A DNA stretch of 39,067 bases from Eubacterium sp. Its GTDB lineage: Bacteria > Bacillota_A > Clostridia > Peptostreptococcales > Anaerovoracaceae. The stretch covers positions 1 to 39,067 of the forward strand of contig JAFOML010000044.1 in NCBI GenBank assembly GCA_017425345.1, in the 5' to 3' direction. A model generated the notes under the pieces. That model had not been told where the DNA came from. It worked only from the letters and a program-made list of their open reading frames with translations, and ran no database searches. Position numbers and translations under genes: made by a program. Of the stretch, positions 7,369 to 16,556 are shown piece after piece. Within the stretch, counting starts at the first letter, position 1, and every line of letters begins with the position of its first letter.

Positions 7369-10112
7369 GACCGCTGAGACTGACGATGTCCGCCTTCGGA
7401 CCATATAAGGATAAAGTGGAGCTGGATCTCGAGAGCTTCGGCACGAGCGGCGTCTATCTGATCACAGGCGATACCGGAGCCGGAAAGACCACGATCTTCG
7501 ATGCGCTGACGTATGCGCTTTACGGAAGAGCAAGTGGAGAAGAGCGTTCCGCGGATATGCTGCGGTCGAAATACGCGGACCCGGATACGCCGACCGAGGT
7601 CACACTGGAGTTCTCCTACGGGGACCGCGTCTATACGGTGTCGAGAAGCCCGGAATACATGCGCCCCAAGAAGCACGGGGAGGGCATGACCAGACAGACC
7701 GCTTCCGTCAGTCTGGAATGTCCGGACGGACGTGTTCTGACGAAGACCGGAGAGGTAAACGATGCGATCGAGGAGATCCTCGGTGTGGATTATGATCAGT
7801 TTTCACAGATAGCGATGATCGCGCAGGGCGATTTTCGGAAGCTGCTGCTCGCTTCGACGAAGGAACGGCAGGAAATTTTCCGGCGCATCTTCCGGACGGC
7901 GGGATATAAGACCTTTTCCGACCGTGTGAACCGGAGCAGTCTGGATCTGAACAACCGGTACCGGACTCTGGCTTCCGGCCTGAAGCAGTATGTGGACGGG
8001 ATCACCTGCGATCCGCTTTCTGTACTGGCCTTGAAGCTTGCGAAAGCCCAGAACGGTTCGATGATGACAGAAGACATCTGCTCGCTCTGTGAAGAGATCA
8101 TTGCCGAGGATGAAAAGCGCGCAGAGAAAACCGATACCGAGGTGAAAGCTGCGGATGAAAAACTCCAGAAGGTTGCAGGGGAACTCGTGCTCTGCGACGA
8201 GCAGGATAAGAACCGGCAGGCGCTCGCAGAGATTTCCGAGCAGATCCGGAAGACCGAGCCGCTTCTCTGTCAGAGAGAACGGGAGCTTGCTGTCGCAATC
8301 GGGAAGGAACAGGGAAATGCGGAGCTGCAGCGGAAGGCTGCGGTCATTCATGAAGAGCTGCCGCGATACGAGGAACTGGACCAGATCGTGCAGAAGAAAA
8401 CGAATCTGGGCAGTGAACTGCAGAATCTGCGGGAATCGCTGCAAACGAGCCGGACGCGGCATGAGGATCTGCAGCGTCAGATCGACAGTATGGAGAATGA
8501 ATTAAAGGAGCTGTCAGATCCCGCAGCGGAAAAGGAGCGGATAGCCGGCCTTCAGAAGACCATGGAAGAGCGGCAGAAGGATCTGCAGGCGCTTAGAAAA
8601 GAGCAGAAGCAGCTCGAAGAGACCCGGAAACGATGGAAGAGCGCCGCAAAAGCGTATCAGGACTGTTCTCTTGCCGCAGAACACAGCCGCAGAGATTACC
8701 ATGCGAAACAGAAGGCATTTTTGGATGAGCAGGCCGGGATCCTGGCAGATGGCCTGGTGGAAGGCCAGGCATGTCCAGTGTGCGGCTCTCTGAGCCATCC
8801 GCGTCTGGCGCAGAAATCCGAGGACGCTCCTACAGAGGCCGAGGTCCGGGAAGCGCAGGAGATCGCGGATGCTGCTGCAAACGCGGAGCGGGAGGCGAGC
8901 AGAAAGGCAGGCACGTTGAAGGGAAGTCTTGAAGCTTTTGAGCAGAATGTAACGGACAGAAAAGCCAAACTCCTTTCCGGCGGCGAGACCGCGAGCGATG
9001 CCCTGCTGCGCTGTGAACAGGAGCTCGGCGCGCTTGCAGAGCAGATGCGCGCGGCGGAAACGAGGGTCCTTCGGAAGAAGACGATCGAAGACCTGCTGCC
9101 GAAGCGCAGAGAGCAGGACAGGCTGCTCGCGCAGGAGATCGGAGATAAAGAAAAGCGTTTCAGCGCCGCGGAAGCCAGCCTGAACACCTTGGAGGAGCAG
9201 CGCAGGAAGCTTGCGGAGAAACTCCGCTATGAGAACAGGGAGGCTGCTGCTGCTGCCGCCAGATCCTTTCAAGAGGAAGCTGACGCGAATACAGAGGCAG
9301 TCCGGAAAACACGGGACGCGCGTGACGAAGGGAAACAGACGCTGACGGATCTCACGGGGCGGCGTTCGCATATTGAAGCGGTGCTTGCAGGAGCCGTGAT
9401 CCTGAACCGGGAGGCTCTTCTGGAAGAGCAGAAAACTCTTCAGGCCGCCCGGGACAAGGCGGAGCAGGCGGGGAAGGTGCTTTACCAGCGGATTCAGAGC
9501 AACCGCACGGCGCTCGATCATATCCGGAAACAGGACGAGATCCTGTCCGAGACCGAGAACGAACTGGTATGGATGAAGGCGCTGAGCGATACCATGAACG
9601 GAACGCTGAGCGGAAAGGATAAGGTCACGCTGGAGGTCTACGTGCAGACGGCCTTTTTCGACCGGATCCTGGTACGGGCGAGCACCCGGTTCATGCGGAT
9701 GTCCGGCGGACAGTACGAGTTCAGACGCGCAGGCGGCGCAAGGAATCTTCGCAGTCAAAGCGGACTTGATATGGACGTGATCGACCATTATAATGGTTCT
9801 GTAAGAAGTGTCCGAACACTCTCCGGAGGAGAGTCGTTTATGGCATCGCTGTCTCTGGCGCTGGGATTCTCGGATGAGATCCAGTCGCAGGCGGGCGGCA
9901 TCCGCTTTGATACGATGTTCGTCGATGAAGGATTCGGCACATTAGATGAGGACACGCTGCAGCAGGCGATGAAAGTCCTGGCGGATCTGACGGAAGGAAA
10001 CCGCCTGGTGGGTATCATCTCCCACGTGTCGGAGCTTGCAGAGCGGATCGACCGGCAGATCGTCGTGACCAAGGATCGCAGCGGCGGCAGCCGGGCGAGG
10101 ATCGTGCAGTAA
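7365..10112 (+). CDS. sbcC: Nuclease SbcCD subunit C (Rad50-type SMC-like ATPase)
   Basis: The 915-aa protein drives and regulates SbcD on DNA. It has a Walker A GDTGAGKTT (35-43) near the N-terminus, long Glu/Lys/Arg-rich coiled coils on both sides of a zinc hook CPVC (470-473), an ABC signature LSGGES near 819, and a Walker B/D-loop FVDEGFGTLDE near 855. It is somewhat shorter than the E. coli protein (about 1048 aa), mainly in the coiled coils. The start overlaps the sbcD stop by 4 bases, and the stop overlaps the nudC ribosome site. Confidence 0.95.
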   Translation: MRPLRLTMSAFGPYKDKVELDLESFGTSGVYLITGDTGAGKTTIFDALTYALYGRASGEERSADMLRSKYADPDTPTEVTLEFSYGDRVYTVSRSPEYMRPKKHGEGMTRQTASVSLECPDGRVLTKTGEVNDAIEEILGVDYDQFSQIAMIAQGDFRKLLLASTKERQEIFRRIFRTAGYKTFSDRVNRSSLDLNNRYRTLASGLKQYVDGITCDPLSVLALKLAKAQNGSMMTEDICSLCEEIIAEDEKRAEKTDTEVKAADEKLQKVAGELVLCDEQDKNRQALAEISEQIRKTEPLLCQRERELAVAIGKEQGNAELQRKAAVIHEELPRYEELDQIVQKKTNLGSELQNLRESLQTSRTRHEDLQRQIDSMENELKELSDPAAEKERIAGLQKTMEERQKDLQALRKEQKQLEETRKRWKSAAKAYQDCSLAAEHSRRDYHAKQKAFLDEQAGILADGLVEGQACPVCGSLSHPRLAQKSEDAPTEAEVREAQEIADAAANAEREASRKAGTLKGSLEAFEQNVTDRKAKLLSGGETASDALLRCEQELGALAEQMRAAETRVLRKKTIEDLLPKRREQDRLLAQEIGDKEKRFSAAEASLNTLEEQRRKLAEKLRYENREAAAAAARSFQEEADANTEAVRKTRDARDEGKQTLTDLTGRRSHIEAVLAGAVILNREALLEEQKTLQAARDKAEQAGKVLYQRIQSNRTALDHIRKQDEILSETENELVWMKALSDTMNGTLSGKDKVTLEVYVQTAFFDRILVRASTRFMRMSGGQYEFRRAGGARNLRSQSGLDMDVIDHYNGSVRSVRTLSGGESFMASLSLALGFSDEIQSQAGGIRFDTMFVDEGFGTLDEDTLQQAMKVLADLTEGNRLVGIISHVSELAERIDRQIVVTKDRSGGSRARIVQ

Positions 10113-10124
10113 GGAGTACTAAGG

Positions 10125-10943
10125 ATGATACAGGATATCGCGCCTGAGATCATGGATCAGCGATACAGGGATGAAGAGCCGTCGGCAGGAGACCGGGTCC
10201 TCGCGTTTGACGGGGAGATGCTTTCTGTTGTTTGTGAGGAACCGCTTACGCTTCCGCGCTACGAGGACATCGGAGGTGATGCGGCGCTGTATCGCTACCT
10301 GTTTGCGATCAGCGGGCAGAAATATTTTCTGTACCTTAGCGGAGCACCTAAGGACTTACCGCAGGTCCGGGCACGGTTCCATTTGCTGCCGGAGAATGGA
10401 TCGCTTTCGCTGGCGATCTCTACGGGATATCATCTGGCGATGTGGTATCGCGGCAATCGATTTTGTGGATGCTGCGGCGGGAAACTCGTCCATGCGCCGA
10501 AAATGCGCATGCTGCAGTGTGAAGGGTGCGGCAATATGCTGTTCCCGAGGATCGCGCCGGCCGTGATCATCGCGGTGACGGACGGGGACAAGCTGCTGCT
10601 GACGCGCTACCGGGGCAGAGCCTATACGGGATACGCGCTGCTGGCCGGATTTATCGAGATCGGCGAGACGCCGGAACAGACGGTCGAGCGCGAAGTGATG
10701 GAGGAGGTCGGCCTTAAGGTGAAGAACATCCGCTTCTGCGGCACGCAGCCGTGGGGGATCGATGGCGATCTCCTGCTGGGCTACTTCTGTGACGTGGATG
10801 GTGATCCGACGATCGTGCTGGATGAAGAAGAACTGAAGGTCGGCGGATGGGTTGCGCGGGATGACGTGCCGGAGCCTGTGAACATGCTGTCTCTGACGAT
10901 GGACATGATCGAGCGGTTCCGGACCGGCGATGTGCCGGAATAA
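10125..10943 (+). CDS. nudC: NADH pyrophosphatase / NAD-cap RNA decapping NUDIX hydrolase
   Basis: The 272-aa protein has a zinc ribbon with Cys at 114, 117, 132 and 135, the same spacing as E. coli NudC. A full Nudix box starts at G175 (GFIEIGETPE, then REVMEEVGL). NudC enzymes cleave NADH and remove NAD caps from RNA. The family signature SQPWPFP is present only in part: TQPWGIDGDLL follows the Nudix box, so the substrate preference could differ. AAGGAG lies 8 bases upstream of the ATG and overlaps the sbcC stop, so it is the third gene of the sbcDC operon. A DNA-repair connection is not implied by its known activity. Confidence 0.85.
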   Translation: MIQDIAPEIMDQRYRDEEPSAGDRVLAFDGEMLSVVCEEPLTLPRYEDIGGDAALYRYLFAISGQKYFLYLSGAPKDLPQVRARFHLLPENGSLSLAISTGYHLAMWYRGNRFCGCCGGKLVHAPKMRMLQCEGCGNMLFPRIAPAVIIAVTDGDKLLLTRYRGRAYTGYALLAGFIEIGETPEQTVEREVMEEVGLKVKNIRFCGTQPWGIDGDLLLGYFCDVDGDPTIVLDEEELKVGGWVARDDVPEPVNMLSLTMDMIERFRTGDVPE

Positions 10944-11075
10944 GATGGCTGAAAGACATGGAGGAGGAATGACGGAGAGTCTCCTTCATGAGCTGATAAA
11001 GAATGAAAAGTGACTGGGGAAACAGTTTTAGAAGTTTGACTTCCGGATCTCACCGAATGTTTACGGGGAGAGAAG

Positions 11076-12560
11076 ATGAACAGAAAAAAACGTTTTTCCA
11101 AAGGCCAGATTTCTGCGATCAGAGCAACTGGCATTACTAAAGTTGTCACCTGGCAGACGTTCCACGACTTTTTTGGCGCCGACGGAAGACTGCTGGATTC
11201 CGTGGACGACGCGGTACTGATTTTCCAGGGGGGATTTGATGGCGACGAACTGGGGATTCATCGGATCATACTGGACAGACCCATCACCATTGTCGGTGAT
11301 TACAAGATCCTGGAGGCCGTTTTCCGGGAGATCGCGATCGACATCGTGTCAGGCGGCGTTACGATCGATGGATTGGGGCTGAAAGCGAGCAGTTATCTGG
11401 GCGACCTGATCCGTGTCCAGACTTCCGGGGTTACGCTCTGCAACATGAGGATCGAATACCGCTGCGGGGAGGAATCTTCTGATGCGATCAGCATCCACGG
11501 GGAGGAAACGATCTCTGACGTGATCGTCAGGAACAACCGGATCGTTTTCGTCAGCCACGTGCCGGACGATACACACCATGCGACTGCCATAAACATGGAC
11601 AATGCAAAAGACCTGGTCGTGGAGCATAATACGATCAGGGTCAGCATACCGGCGCTGTTTGCCAAAAATATCAGACGGGACTACTTCATGATGGGCCTGA
11701 ACGCAATTAATGCTCTCAGGATCTGTGAGGCAGAGTCTGTAACCGTCACAGGCAATTCTGTGCGGGTGATGGTAAACGGCAGCGGAAAAAAATATATCTC
11801 CTGTCATGTGATCTTTATCGCAGGTTCAAACGCGATCCGGATCGAAGACAATGCGATCACCCTGAAGGATACGCATACACCGCAGGGAAGTATCATCGCG
11901 ATCTGCGGCGTCCTGTGCGGCTACAGCAGGGGCGTGCAGTTTATTCGGAATCGTTTCGACCTGGCCACAAGAGGCGGCGTTTCTACAGGAGGCGCCATGC
12001 AGGGAATCAATCATACGGACTGTAACGAGACGGAGATTCGGGAGAACACCTTCTACTGTAATTCCCGGGGGCCGGTCTCCGCGATCTTCCTGACGAGCAT
12101 GAAGGGCGGACGGTCGGATGTTTCCATCGTTAAGAATACGATTCAGGTCTCCGGTTATGCGAAGGATGAGAGCCCGTTTGCGCTGGTTTCCGGTGTAGAG
12201 ATCCAGAATACCGTGGCTTCCGTCCTGAATAATTCGATTCTGGTCAGCAATAAGAACAAGGAATACCATTCCGGATTTCCGGTCGTCGGCGTCGGATATG
12301 TGCAGCGTCTGGGAGGGAGCGTTTCCTTCGATGTACAGGACAATACCATTCGAACGAACGGTGAATATACCGTCTTTACAGAGAACAGCAACGTGCAGAA
12401 TGTGAATGTGACCGGTAATCACCTTACGGCTGCAAAGCGGACCGGCGATGATTCTGTAAGTGTGCGTACAGCGGAATCCGTTCTCATCGAGAATGCCGGA
12501 CGCAGAAGATCTGAAACAAACCAGAGGCATATGCCCTGGTTGAAGAAGATACACAGATAG
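11076..12560 (+). CDS. Right-handed parallel beta-helix repeat protein, no signal peptide
   Basis: The 494-aa protein is made of many short repeats of the type 'V-x-x-N-x-I/V' (examples: IVRNNRIVF, VEHNTIRV, VTGNSVRV, IEDNAITL, VQDNTIRT, VTGNHLTA). These are typical of PbH1 solenoids such as pectate-lyase-like or NosD-like folds. The N-terminus is basic (MNRKKRFSKG) but no hydrophobic signal segment follows, which is unusual because most such proteins are exported. The C-terminus is basic. No catalytic residues can be named with confidence. GGGGAGAG lies about 5 bases before the ATG. It sits 132 bases after nudC, with a TTGACT at 11036 but no convincing -10, and 33 bases before trxB. Confidence 0.7.
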   Translation: MNRKKRFSKGQISAIRATGITKVVTWQTFHDFFGADGRLLDSVDDAVLIFQGGFDGDELGIHRIILDRPITIVGDYKILEAVFREIAIDIVSGGVTIDGLGLKASSYLGDLIRVQTSGVTLCNMRIEYRCGEESSDAISIHGEETISDVIVRNNRIVFVSHVPDDTHHATAINMDNAKDLVVEHNTIRVSIPALFAKNIRRDYFMMGLNAINALRICEAESVTVTGNSVRVMVNGSGKKYISCHVIFIAGSNAIRIEDNAITLKDTHTPQGSIIAICGVLCGYSRGVQFIRNRFDLATRGGVSTGGAMQGINHTDCNETEIRENTFYCNSRGPVSAIFLTSMKGGRSDVSIVKNTIQVSGYAKDESPFALVSGVEIQNTVASVLNNSILVSNKNKEYHSGFPVVGVGYVQRLGGSVSFDVQDNTIRTNGEYTVFTENSNVQNVNVTGNHLTAAKRTGDDSVSVRTAESVLIENAGRRRSETNQRHMPWLKKIHR

Positions 12561-12593
12561 GCCCTCCGGTACAGAAAAAAGAAAGGAGAAGCA

Positions 12594-13541
12594 GTGTTTC
12601 CGTTTCCGGAAACAGCATGTGGAATCATGAAGAAAGATATTATCATTATTGGCGCAGGTCCTGCAGGAATGGCTGCCGCCGTGTACGGCGTCCGCGCGGG
12701 GAAAAGTGTGCTTCTGCTGGACAAGACCGGGTTTGGCGGACAGATCGTCAATGCGGGAAGTGTGGAGAACTACCCGAGCTTTAAAAAGATCACTGGTGCT
12801 GAGCTCGCGGCTGCTATGCACGAGCAGGCACTGGATCTCGGCGCAGAATTCCGTACGGGTCTGGTCACCGGAGTGGAAGACCGGGGAGACGTAAAGATCG
12901 TGAAGACCGCTTCGGAAGAGCACGAGGCCAAGGCCGTGATCGTGGCGACCGGAGCCAGCAACCGCAAGCTCGGCGTGGAAGGGGAGCTCCGGCTGACCGG
13001 GGCGGGTGTCTCCTACTGCGCGACCTGTGACGGAAACTTTTTCCGCGGTCGTACGGTCGCTGTCGTCGGCGGAGGGAATACCGCGCTGGATGATGCGGAA
13101 GTGCTCGCGAACCTTGCGAAACAGGTCTACCTGATTCACCGCAGAGACAGCTTCCGTGGCGATGCAGCCACCGTCAGAAGACTGGAAGCAAAGCAGAACG
13201 TGGAATTCGTTCTGGACAGTGTTCCGGTGGAGATCCGTGGACAGTTCATGGTGGAATCGATCGTCGTCCGGAACAAGATGACAGACGAGGAACGCGAGAT
13301 TCCGGTGAACGGCGTATTTGTCGCGGTTGGTCAGGAGCCGGATAATCAGGCGTTTACGAACGTGCTCCGACTGGACGAGGCCGGCTATGTGGACGCCGGT
13401 GAAGACTGCCTGACCGGAACACCGGGCGTGTTCGTGGCCGGAGACTGCAGAGTCAAGAAGATCCGTCAGCTTCTGACTGCCGGCTCTGATGGAGCCGTGG
13501 CAGCGCTTGCAGCCGTCGACTATATAAATGCAAACAGCTAA
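12594..13541 (+). CDS. trxB: Thioredoxin-disulfide reductase
   Basis: The flavoprotein of about 305-315 aa transfers electrons from NADPH to thioredoxin. It shows the FAD-binding IGAGPAG near the N-terminus, the redox pair CATC at 142-145, an NADPH-site GGGNTA, the HRRDSFRG motif that normally contacts the NADPH phosphate, and a C-terminal FAD motif VAGDCR. NADPH use is therefore expected rather than the ferredoxin-linked variants of some clostridia. The start is uncertain: GTG at 12594 has a strong site (AAGGAG, 5-base spacing), while ATG at 12627 gives the usual family N-terminus but has only a weak GGAA. A perfect 12-bp palindrome lies between the two. Confidence 0.94.
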   Translation: MFPFPETACGIMKKDIIIIGAGPAGMAAAVYGVRAGKSVLLLDKTGFGGQIVNAGSVENYPSFKKITGAELAAAMHEQALDLGAEFRTGLVTGVEDRGDVKIVKTASEEHEAKAVIVATGASNRKLGVEGELRLTGAGVSYCATCDGNFFRGRTVAVVGGGNTALDDAEVLANLAKQVYLIHRRDSFRGDAATVRRLEAKQNVEFVLDSVPVEIRGQFMVESIVVRNKMTDEEREIPVNGVFVAVGQEPDNQAFTNVLRLDEAGYVDAGEDCLTGTPGVFVAGDCRVKKIRQLLTAGSDGAVAALAAVDYINANS

Positions 13542-13581
13542 GGGAAAAAATGCATTTTTCTGCCCACTCTCTTTCCGTTTA

Positions 13582-13590
13582 TGGTATAAT
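13582..13590 (+). promoter_or_regulatory. Extended -10 promoter of pyrH-frr
   Basis: TGG followed by TATAAT (13585-13590) is a consensus extended -10, placed 39 bases before the pyrH ATG. No strong -35 is needed or seen. It marks a likely start of the large housekeeping operon. Confidence 0.55.
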
Positions 13591-13629
13591 TCTACGAGGA
13601 CTATGTGACGAGAGAATTGAGGAGCATAT

Positions 13630-14334
13630 ATGGAAGCAAAGTACAAACGAGTCTTGCTGAAGATCAGCGGAGAAGCGCTGGCGGGTGAGAACAAGACCGG
13701 AATCAACGAGGAAATGACGAACAAGGTTGCCGCAGAGATTAAACAGCTGGTCGATATCGGTGTTCAGGTAGCGATCGTTGTCGGAGGAGGGAATTTCTGG
13801 CGCGGCCGCAGCAGTGAGAAGATGAATCGGGAGACCGCAGACTACATCGGAATGCTGGCAACGGTCATGAACAGTCTGGCGCTGCAGGATGCGCTTCTGG
13901 CGCAGAACGTGCGCGCAAGAGTGCAGACTTCCATCGAGATGAGAGAGATTGCGGAACCATATATCTGGCGCAGAGCTCTCAAGGAGCTGGAGCGCGGAGA
14001 GGTCGTCATCTTTGGAGGAGGTATCGGGGAACCGCACTTCTCCACCGATACTGCAGCAGCTCTCCGGGCAGTGAACATTCAGGCGGATATGATCCTCCTG
14101 GCCAAGAATATCGATGCGGTCTATTCGGCAGATCCGAAGATCGACCCGAACGCAGTCCGGTATGAGGAACTGTCGATGAAGGAGGTCATCGAGAAGGAAC
14201 TGAAGGTTATGGATCTGACAGCTGCGACGATTTGCATGGAGAACCGGATGAAGATCCAGGTGTTCGGCCTTGCAGAGGAGAGCAGCATGGTACGCGCCGT
14301 CTGCGGTGAGCGGATCGGCACACTGATCTACTAA
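13630..14334 (+). CDS. pyrH: Uridylate (UMP) kinase
   Basis: The 234-aa cytoplasmic enzyme phosphorylates UMP to UDP with ATP; bacterial forms are hexamers controlled by GTP and UTP. The N-terminal LKISGEAL and [11 protein letters not shown] motifs, the central [15 protein letters not shown] block and the C-terminal [10 protein letters not shown] fit the amino-acid-kinase fold of PyrH. Length is typical (about 235-240 aa). A GAGGAG site lies 7-8 bases upstream. It is followed by frr as in most bacteria, but the usual preceding rpsB and tsf are absent; trxB lies upstream instead. Confidence 0.96.
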   Translation: MEAKYKRVLLKISGEALAGENKTGINEEMTNKVAAEIKQLVDIGVQVAIVVGGGNFWRGRSSEKMNRETADYIGMLATVMNSLALQDALLAQNVRARVQTSIEMREIAEPYIWRRALKELERGEVVIFGGGIGEPHFSTDTAAALRAVNIQADMILLAKNIDAVYSADPKIDPNAVRYEELSMKEVIEKELKVMDLTAATICMENRMKIQVFGLAEESSMVRAVCGERIGTLIY

Positions 14335-14373
14335 ACAGCGTTTATTAAAAGAGTCTTAGACAGGAGGTATGTC

Positions 14374-14928
14374 ATGAGTCGTTCTAATAAGAAATTGGAA
14401 GAGAGAATCGAGAGGACCAAGGCGGTCCTGAAAGAGGATCTGAATACCGTACGTGCCGGCAGAGCAAACCCGGCGCTGCTGGATAAGGTCATGGTAGACT
14501 ATTATGGCGCGCCAACGCCGCTGAAGAACCTTTCCACGATTGCGGTTCCGGAGCCGAGAATGCTGATGATCACACCGTTTGATCCCAAGTCGCTTGGAGA
14601 TATCGAGCGCGCGATCAACGTAGCGAACCTCGGAATCACACCGAACAATGATGGAAAGAACATCCGTCTCGAGATTCCGCAGCTCACCGAAGAGAGAAGA
14701 AAAGAACTGACCAAGACTACCAAGAAGATGGGCGAGGATGCCAAGGTCGCGGTACGGAATCTTAGAAGAGAGGCTAACGATCAGCTGAAGAAACAGCAGA
14801 AGGCCAAGGAAATCACAGAGGATGATCTGAAGGAAGAACTGGACAACGTTCAGAAGATGGTCGACGAGGCGATCAAGGATATCGACGCGATCATCGCTGC
14901 TAAGGATAAGGAGATCCTGGCAGTCTAA
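14374..14928 (+). CDS. frr: Ribosome recycling factor
   Basis: The 184-aa protein works with EF-G to split the post-termination ribosome. Conserved stretches include TVRAGRANPALLDK and VDYYGAPTPLKNL near the N-terminus, and RKELTKTTKKMGEDAKVAVRN in the helical domain; the protein ends in a long charged helix. Length matches the family (about 185 aa). CAGGAGGT lies 6 bases before the ATG. It lies 39 bases after pyrH, in the same transcript. Confidence 0.97.
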   Translation: MSRSNKKLEERIERTKAVLKEDLNTVRAGRANPALLDKVMVDYYGAPTPLKNLSTIAVPEPRMLMITPFDPKSLGDIERAINVANLGITPNNDGKNIRLEIPQLTEERRKELTKTTKKMGEDAKVAVRNLRREANDQLKKQQKAKEITEDDLKEELDNVQKMVDEAIKDIDAIIAAKDKEILAV

Positions 14929-14948
14929 TCAGGAACAATACACATGAG

Positions 14949-14970
14949 CTGCCCGCGGAGACGCGGGCAG
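14949..14970 (+). other. Stable hairpin between frr and uppS
   Basis: A perfect 9-bp GC-rich stem CTGCCCGCG (14949-14957) and CGCGGGCAG (14962-14970) is capped by a GAGA tetraloop of GNRA type. No T-run follows, so it is not a normal terminator. It may tune mRNA stability or processing between frr and uppS. Confidence 0.5.
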
Positions 14971-15013
14971 TATTGAAAGTGTGGGAAATCAGGAGAGAAC
15001 GAAGAGGGGGATT

Positions 15014-15736
15014 ATGCTGAACCTGGAAAGAATGCCAAGGCATGTAGCTATCATCATGGATGGAAACGGCAGGTGGGCCAAGCAGCACGGAGTTCCAAGG
15101 CTGGTCGGACACAATGCCGGTATGGAAGCGATGAAGGAGATCGTCCGCAGGTCATCCGATCTCGGGATCGAATACCTGACGGTGTATGCGTTTTCCACGG
15201 AAAACTGGAAGCGGACCGAGGAGGAGGTCTCCGGGATCTTCCGGCTTCTGGTCAAGTTCGTCAAGCTGGATCTGCATGAACTGGTCGAGAAGAACGTCAG
15301 GGTCTGCACGCTGGGGGATTACAGCGTGATCCCGGATGCGGCCCGGAAGAGTCTGGAACAGACGCTGGAAGCGACGAAGGACAACACCGGCCTGCAGTTT
15401 AACATCGCGCTGAACTATGGAAGCCGTGCGGAGATCGTCCGGGCGGTAAACCGTATTGCTGAAGACCGCGATGCGGGAAAGATCCCCCCGGAGATCACGG
15501 AAGAACTGATCAGCCGCTATCTGTATACCGGGGACGAGTGCGGCAACGTACCGGATCCGGACCTGATCATCCGTACGAGCGGAGAGGAGCGCATCTCCAA
15601 TTTTCTGCTGTGGCAGTCCGCTTACAGCGAGTTCGTGTTCTCGGATGTGCTGTGGCCGGATTTCTCACCGGAGATCTATGAAGAGATGATAGAGATCTAT
15701 CAGAGCCGTGACAGACGGTTTGGCGGAAGGAAGTAG
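15014..15736 (+). CDS. uppS: Isoprenyl transferase (undecaprenyl diphosphate synthase)
   Basis: The 240-aa cis-prenyltransferase condenses isopentenyl diphosphate units onto farnesyl diphosphate to make the undecaprenyl carrier used for wall synthesis. The catalytic block IMDGNGRWAK lies near residue 14, followed by GHNAGME, YAFSTENWKR and a C-terminal DLIIRTSGEERISNFLLWQ. The ATG at 15014 is preceded by AGAGGGGG; the open frame extends 33 bases further 5' to a GTG, but that part has no better site. It is 7 bases from cdsA and shares precursor flow with dxr and ispG downstream. Confidence 0.96.
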   Translation: MLNLERMPRHVAIIMDGNGRWAKQHGVPRLVGHNAGMEAMKEIVRRSSDLGIEYLTVYAFSTENWKRTEEEVSGIFRLLVKFVKLDLHELVEKNVRVCTLGDYSVIPDAARKSLEQTLEATKDNTGLQFNIALNYGSRAEIVRAVNRIAEDRDAGKIPPEITEELISRYLYTGDECGNVPDPDLIIRTSGEERISNFLLWQSAYSEFVFSDVLWPDFSPEIYEEMIEIYQSRDRRFGGRK

Positions 15737-15743
15737 AGGTATT

Positions 15744-16550
15744 ATGAAGACTAGAATTATATCCGGCATCGTGATGGTGCCGCTGGTGATCCTGGTATAT
15801 CTGGGCAGTTACTGGCTGGCGGCGCTTTGTATTCTGATCGGATTTATGGGAGTCAAAGAATTTTTTGACGGATTCCGGGCGAAAGACGTCCATCCCTCCT
15901 ACGCGATCGCGTATGCAGCGCTGTTTGTTCTGTATCTGCTGCACGGACTGACGCAGGGAGAATATGTCCTGGTACTGGGATGGCTTGCTGCTTTCATCGT
16001 CATCGGCTCTATCTATATGTTCGATGTGGAGAAGCACACGCCGGTCGACGCGATGGCGACGATCGTCGGAATCGTATATATCATCTTCTTCTCCTATCAC
16101 ATGATGCTGATCGACGGATCCGGCGAGTTCCGCATCCTGATCTGGCTGACACTGCTCACCGCGTTCGGATCGGATATATTCGCCTATTTTACAGGCGTGT
16201 TCCTCGGGAAGCACAAGATGGCGCCGCATCTGAGCCCGAAGAAGACGATCGAGGGCGCTGTCGGCGGCGTGATCGGCTCTGCCGTCCTCTGCGGCCTGTT
16301 TGGCTGGTTCCTGGCGAAGCCGCTGTTCATTCACTGCGTGATCATCGGCCTGATCGGCTCCCCGATCTCGATGTGCGGCGATCTCACCGCGTCTGCCTAT
16401 AAGCGCTGGATGGGAATTAAGGATTACGGCAACCTGATTCCCGGACACGGCGGGATCATGGACCGGTTTGACAGCATCCTGTTCACCGCACCGTTCGTCT
16501 ATTACTACATCGCCATCGTGCTGATGCATTTTCAGCTGGGATTAGGATAA
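15744..16550 (+). CDS. cdsA: Phosphatidate cytidylyltransferase (CDP-diglyceride synthase)
   Basis: The 268-aa integral membrane enzyme makes CDP-diacylglycerol from phosphatidate and CTP, the branch point of phospholipid synthesis. About seven or eight hydrophobic segments are seen. The family signature near the C-terminus is present as SAYKRWMGIKDYGNLIPGHG, followed by GIMDRFDS. GAGGT lies 4-5 bases before the ATG at 15744. It sits in the usual uppS-cdsA-dxr-rseP order. Confidence 0.95.
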   Translation: MKTRIISGIVMVPLVILVYLGSYWLAALCILIGFMGVKEFFDGFRAKDVHPSYAIAYAALFVLYLLHGLTQGEYVLVLGWLAAFIVIGSIYMFDVEKHTPVDAMATIVGIVYIIFFSYHMMLIDGSGEFRILIWLTLLTAFGSDIFAYFTGVFLGKHKMAPHLSPKKTIEGAVGGVIGSAVLCGLFGWFLAKPLFIHCVIIGLIGSPISMCGDLTASAYKRWMGIKDYGNLIPGHGGIMDRFDSILFTAPFVYYYIAIVLMHFQLGLG

Positions 16551-16556
16551 GAAACA

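Noticed and set aside
10945..11013. A 22-codon frame (or 14 codons from the ATG at 10969) after nudC
   Set aside because: GGAGGAGG lies too close to the second ATG and the first has no site. No promoter or conserved feature was seen; it is more likely untranslated leader of the next gene.
13545..13560. Palindrome GAAAAAATGCATTTTTC as a trxB terminator
   Set aside because: The stem is A/T only and short, without GC pairs, so it would not be stable enough to terminate.
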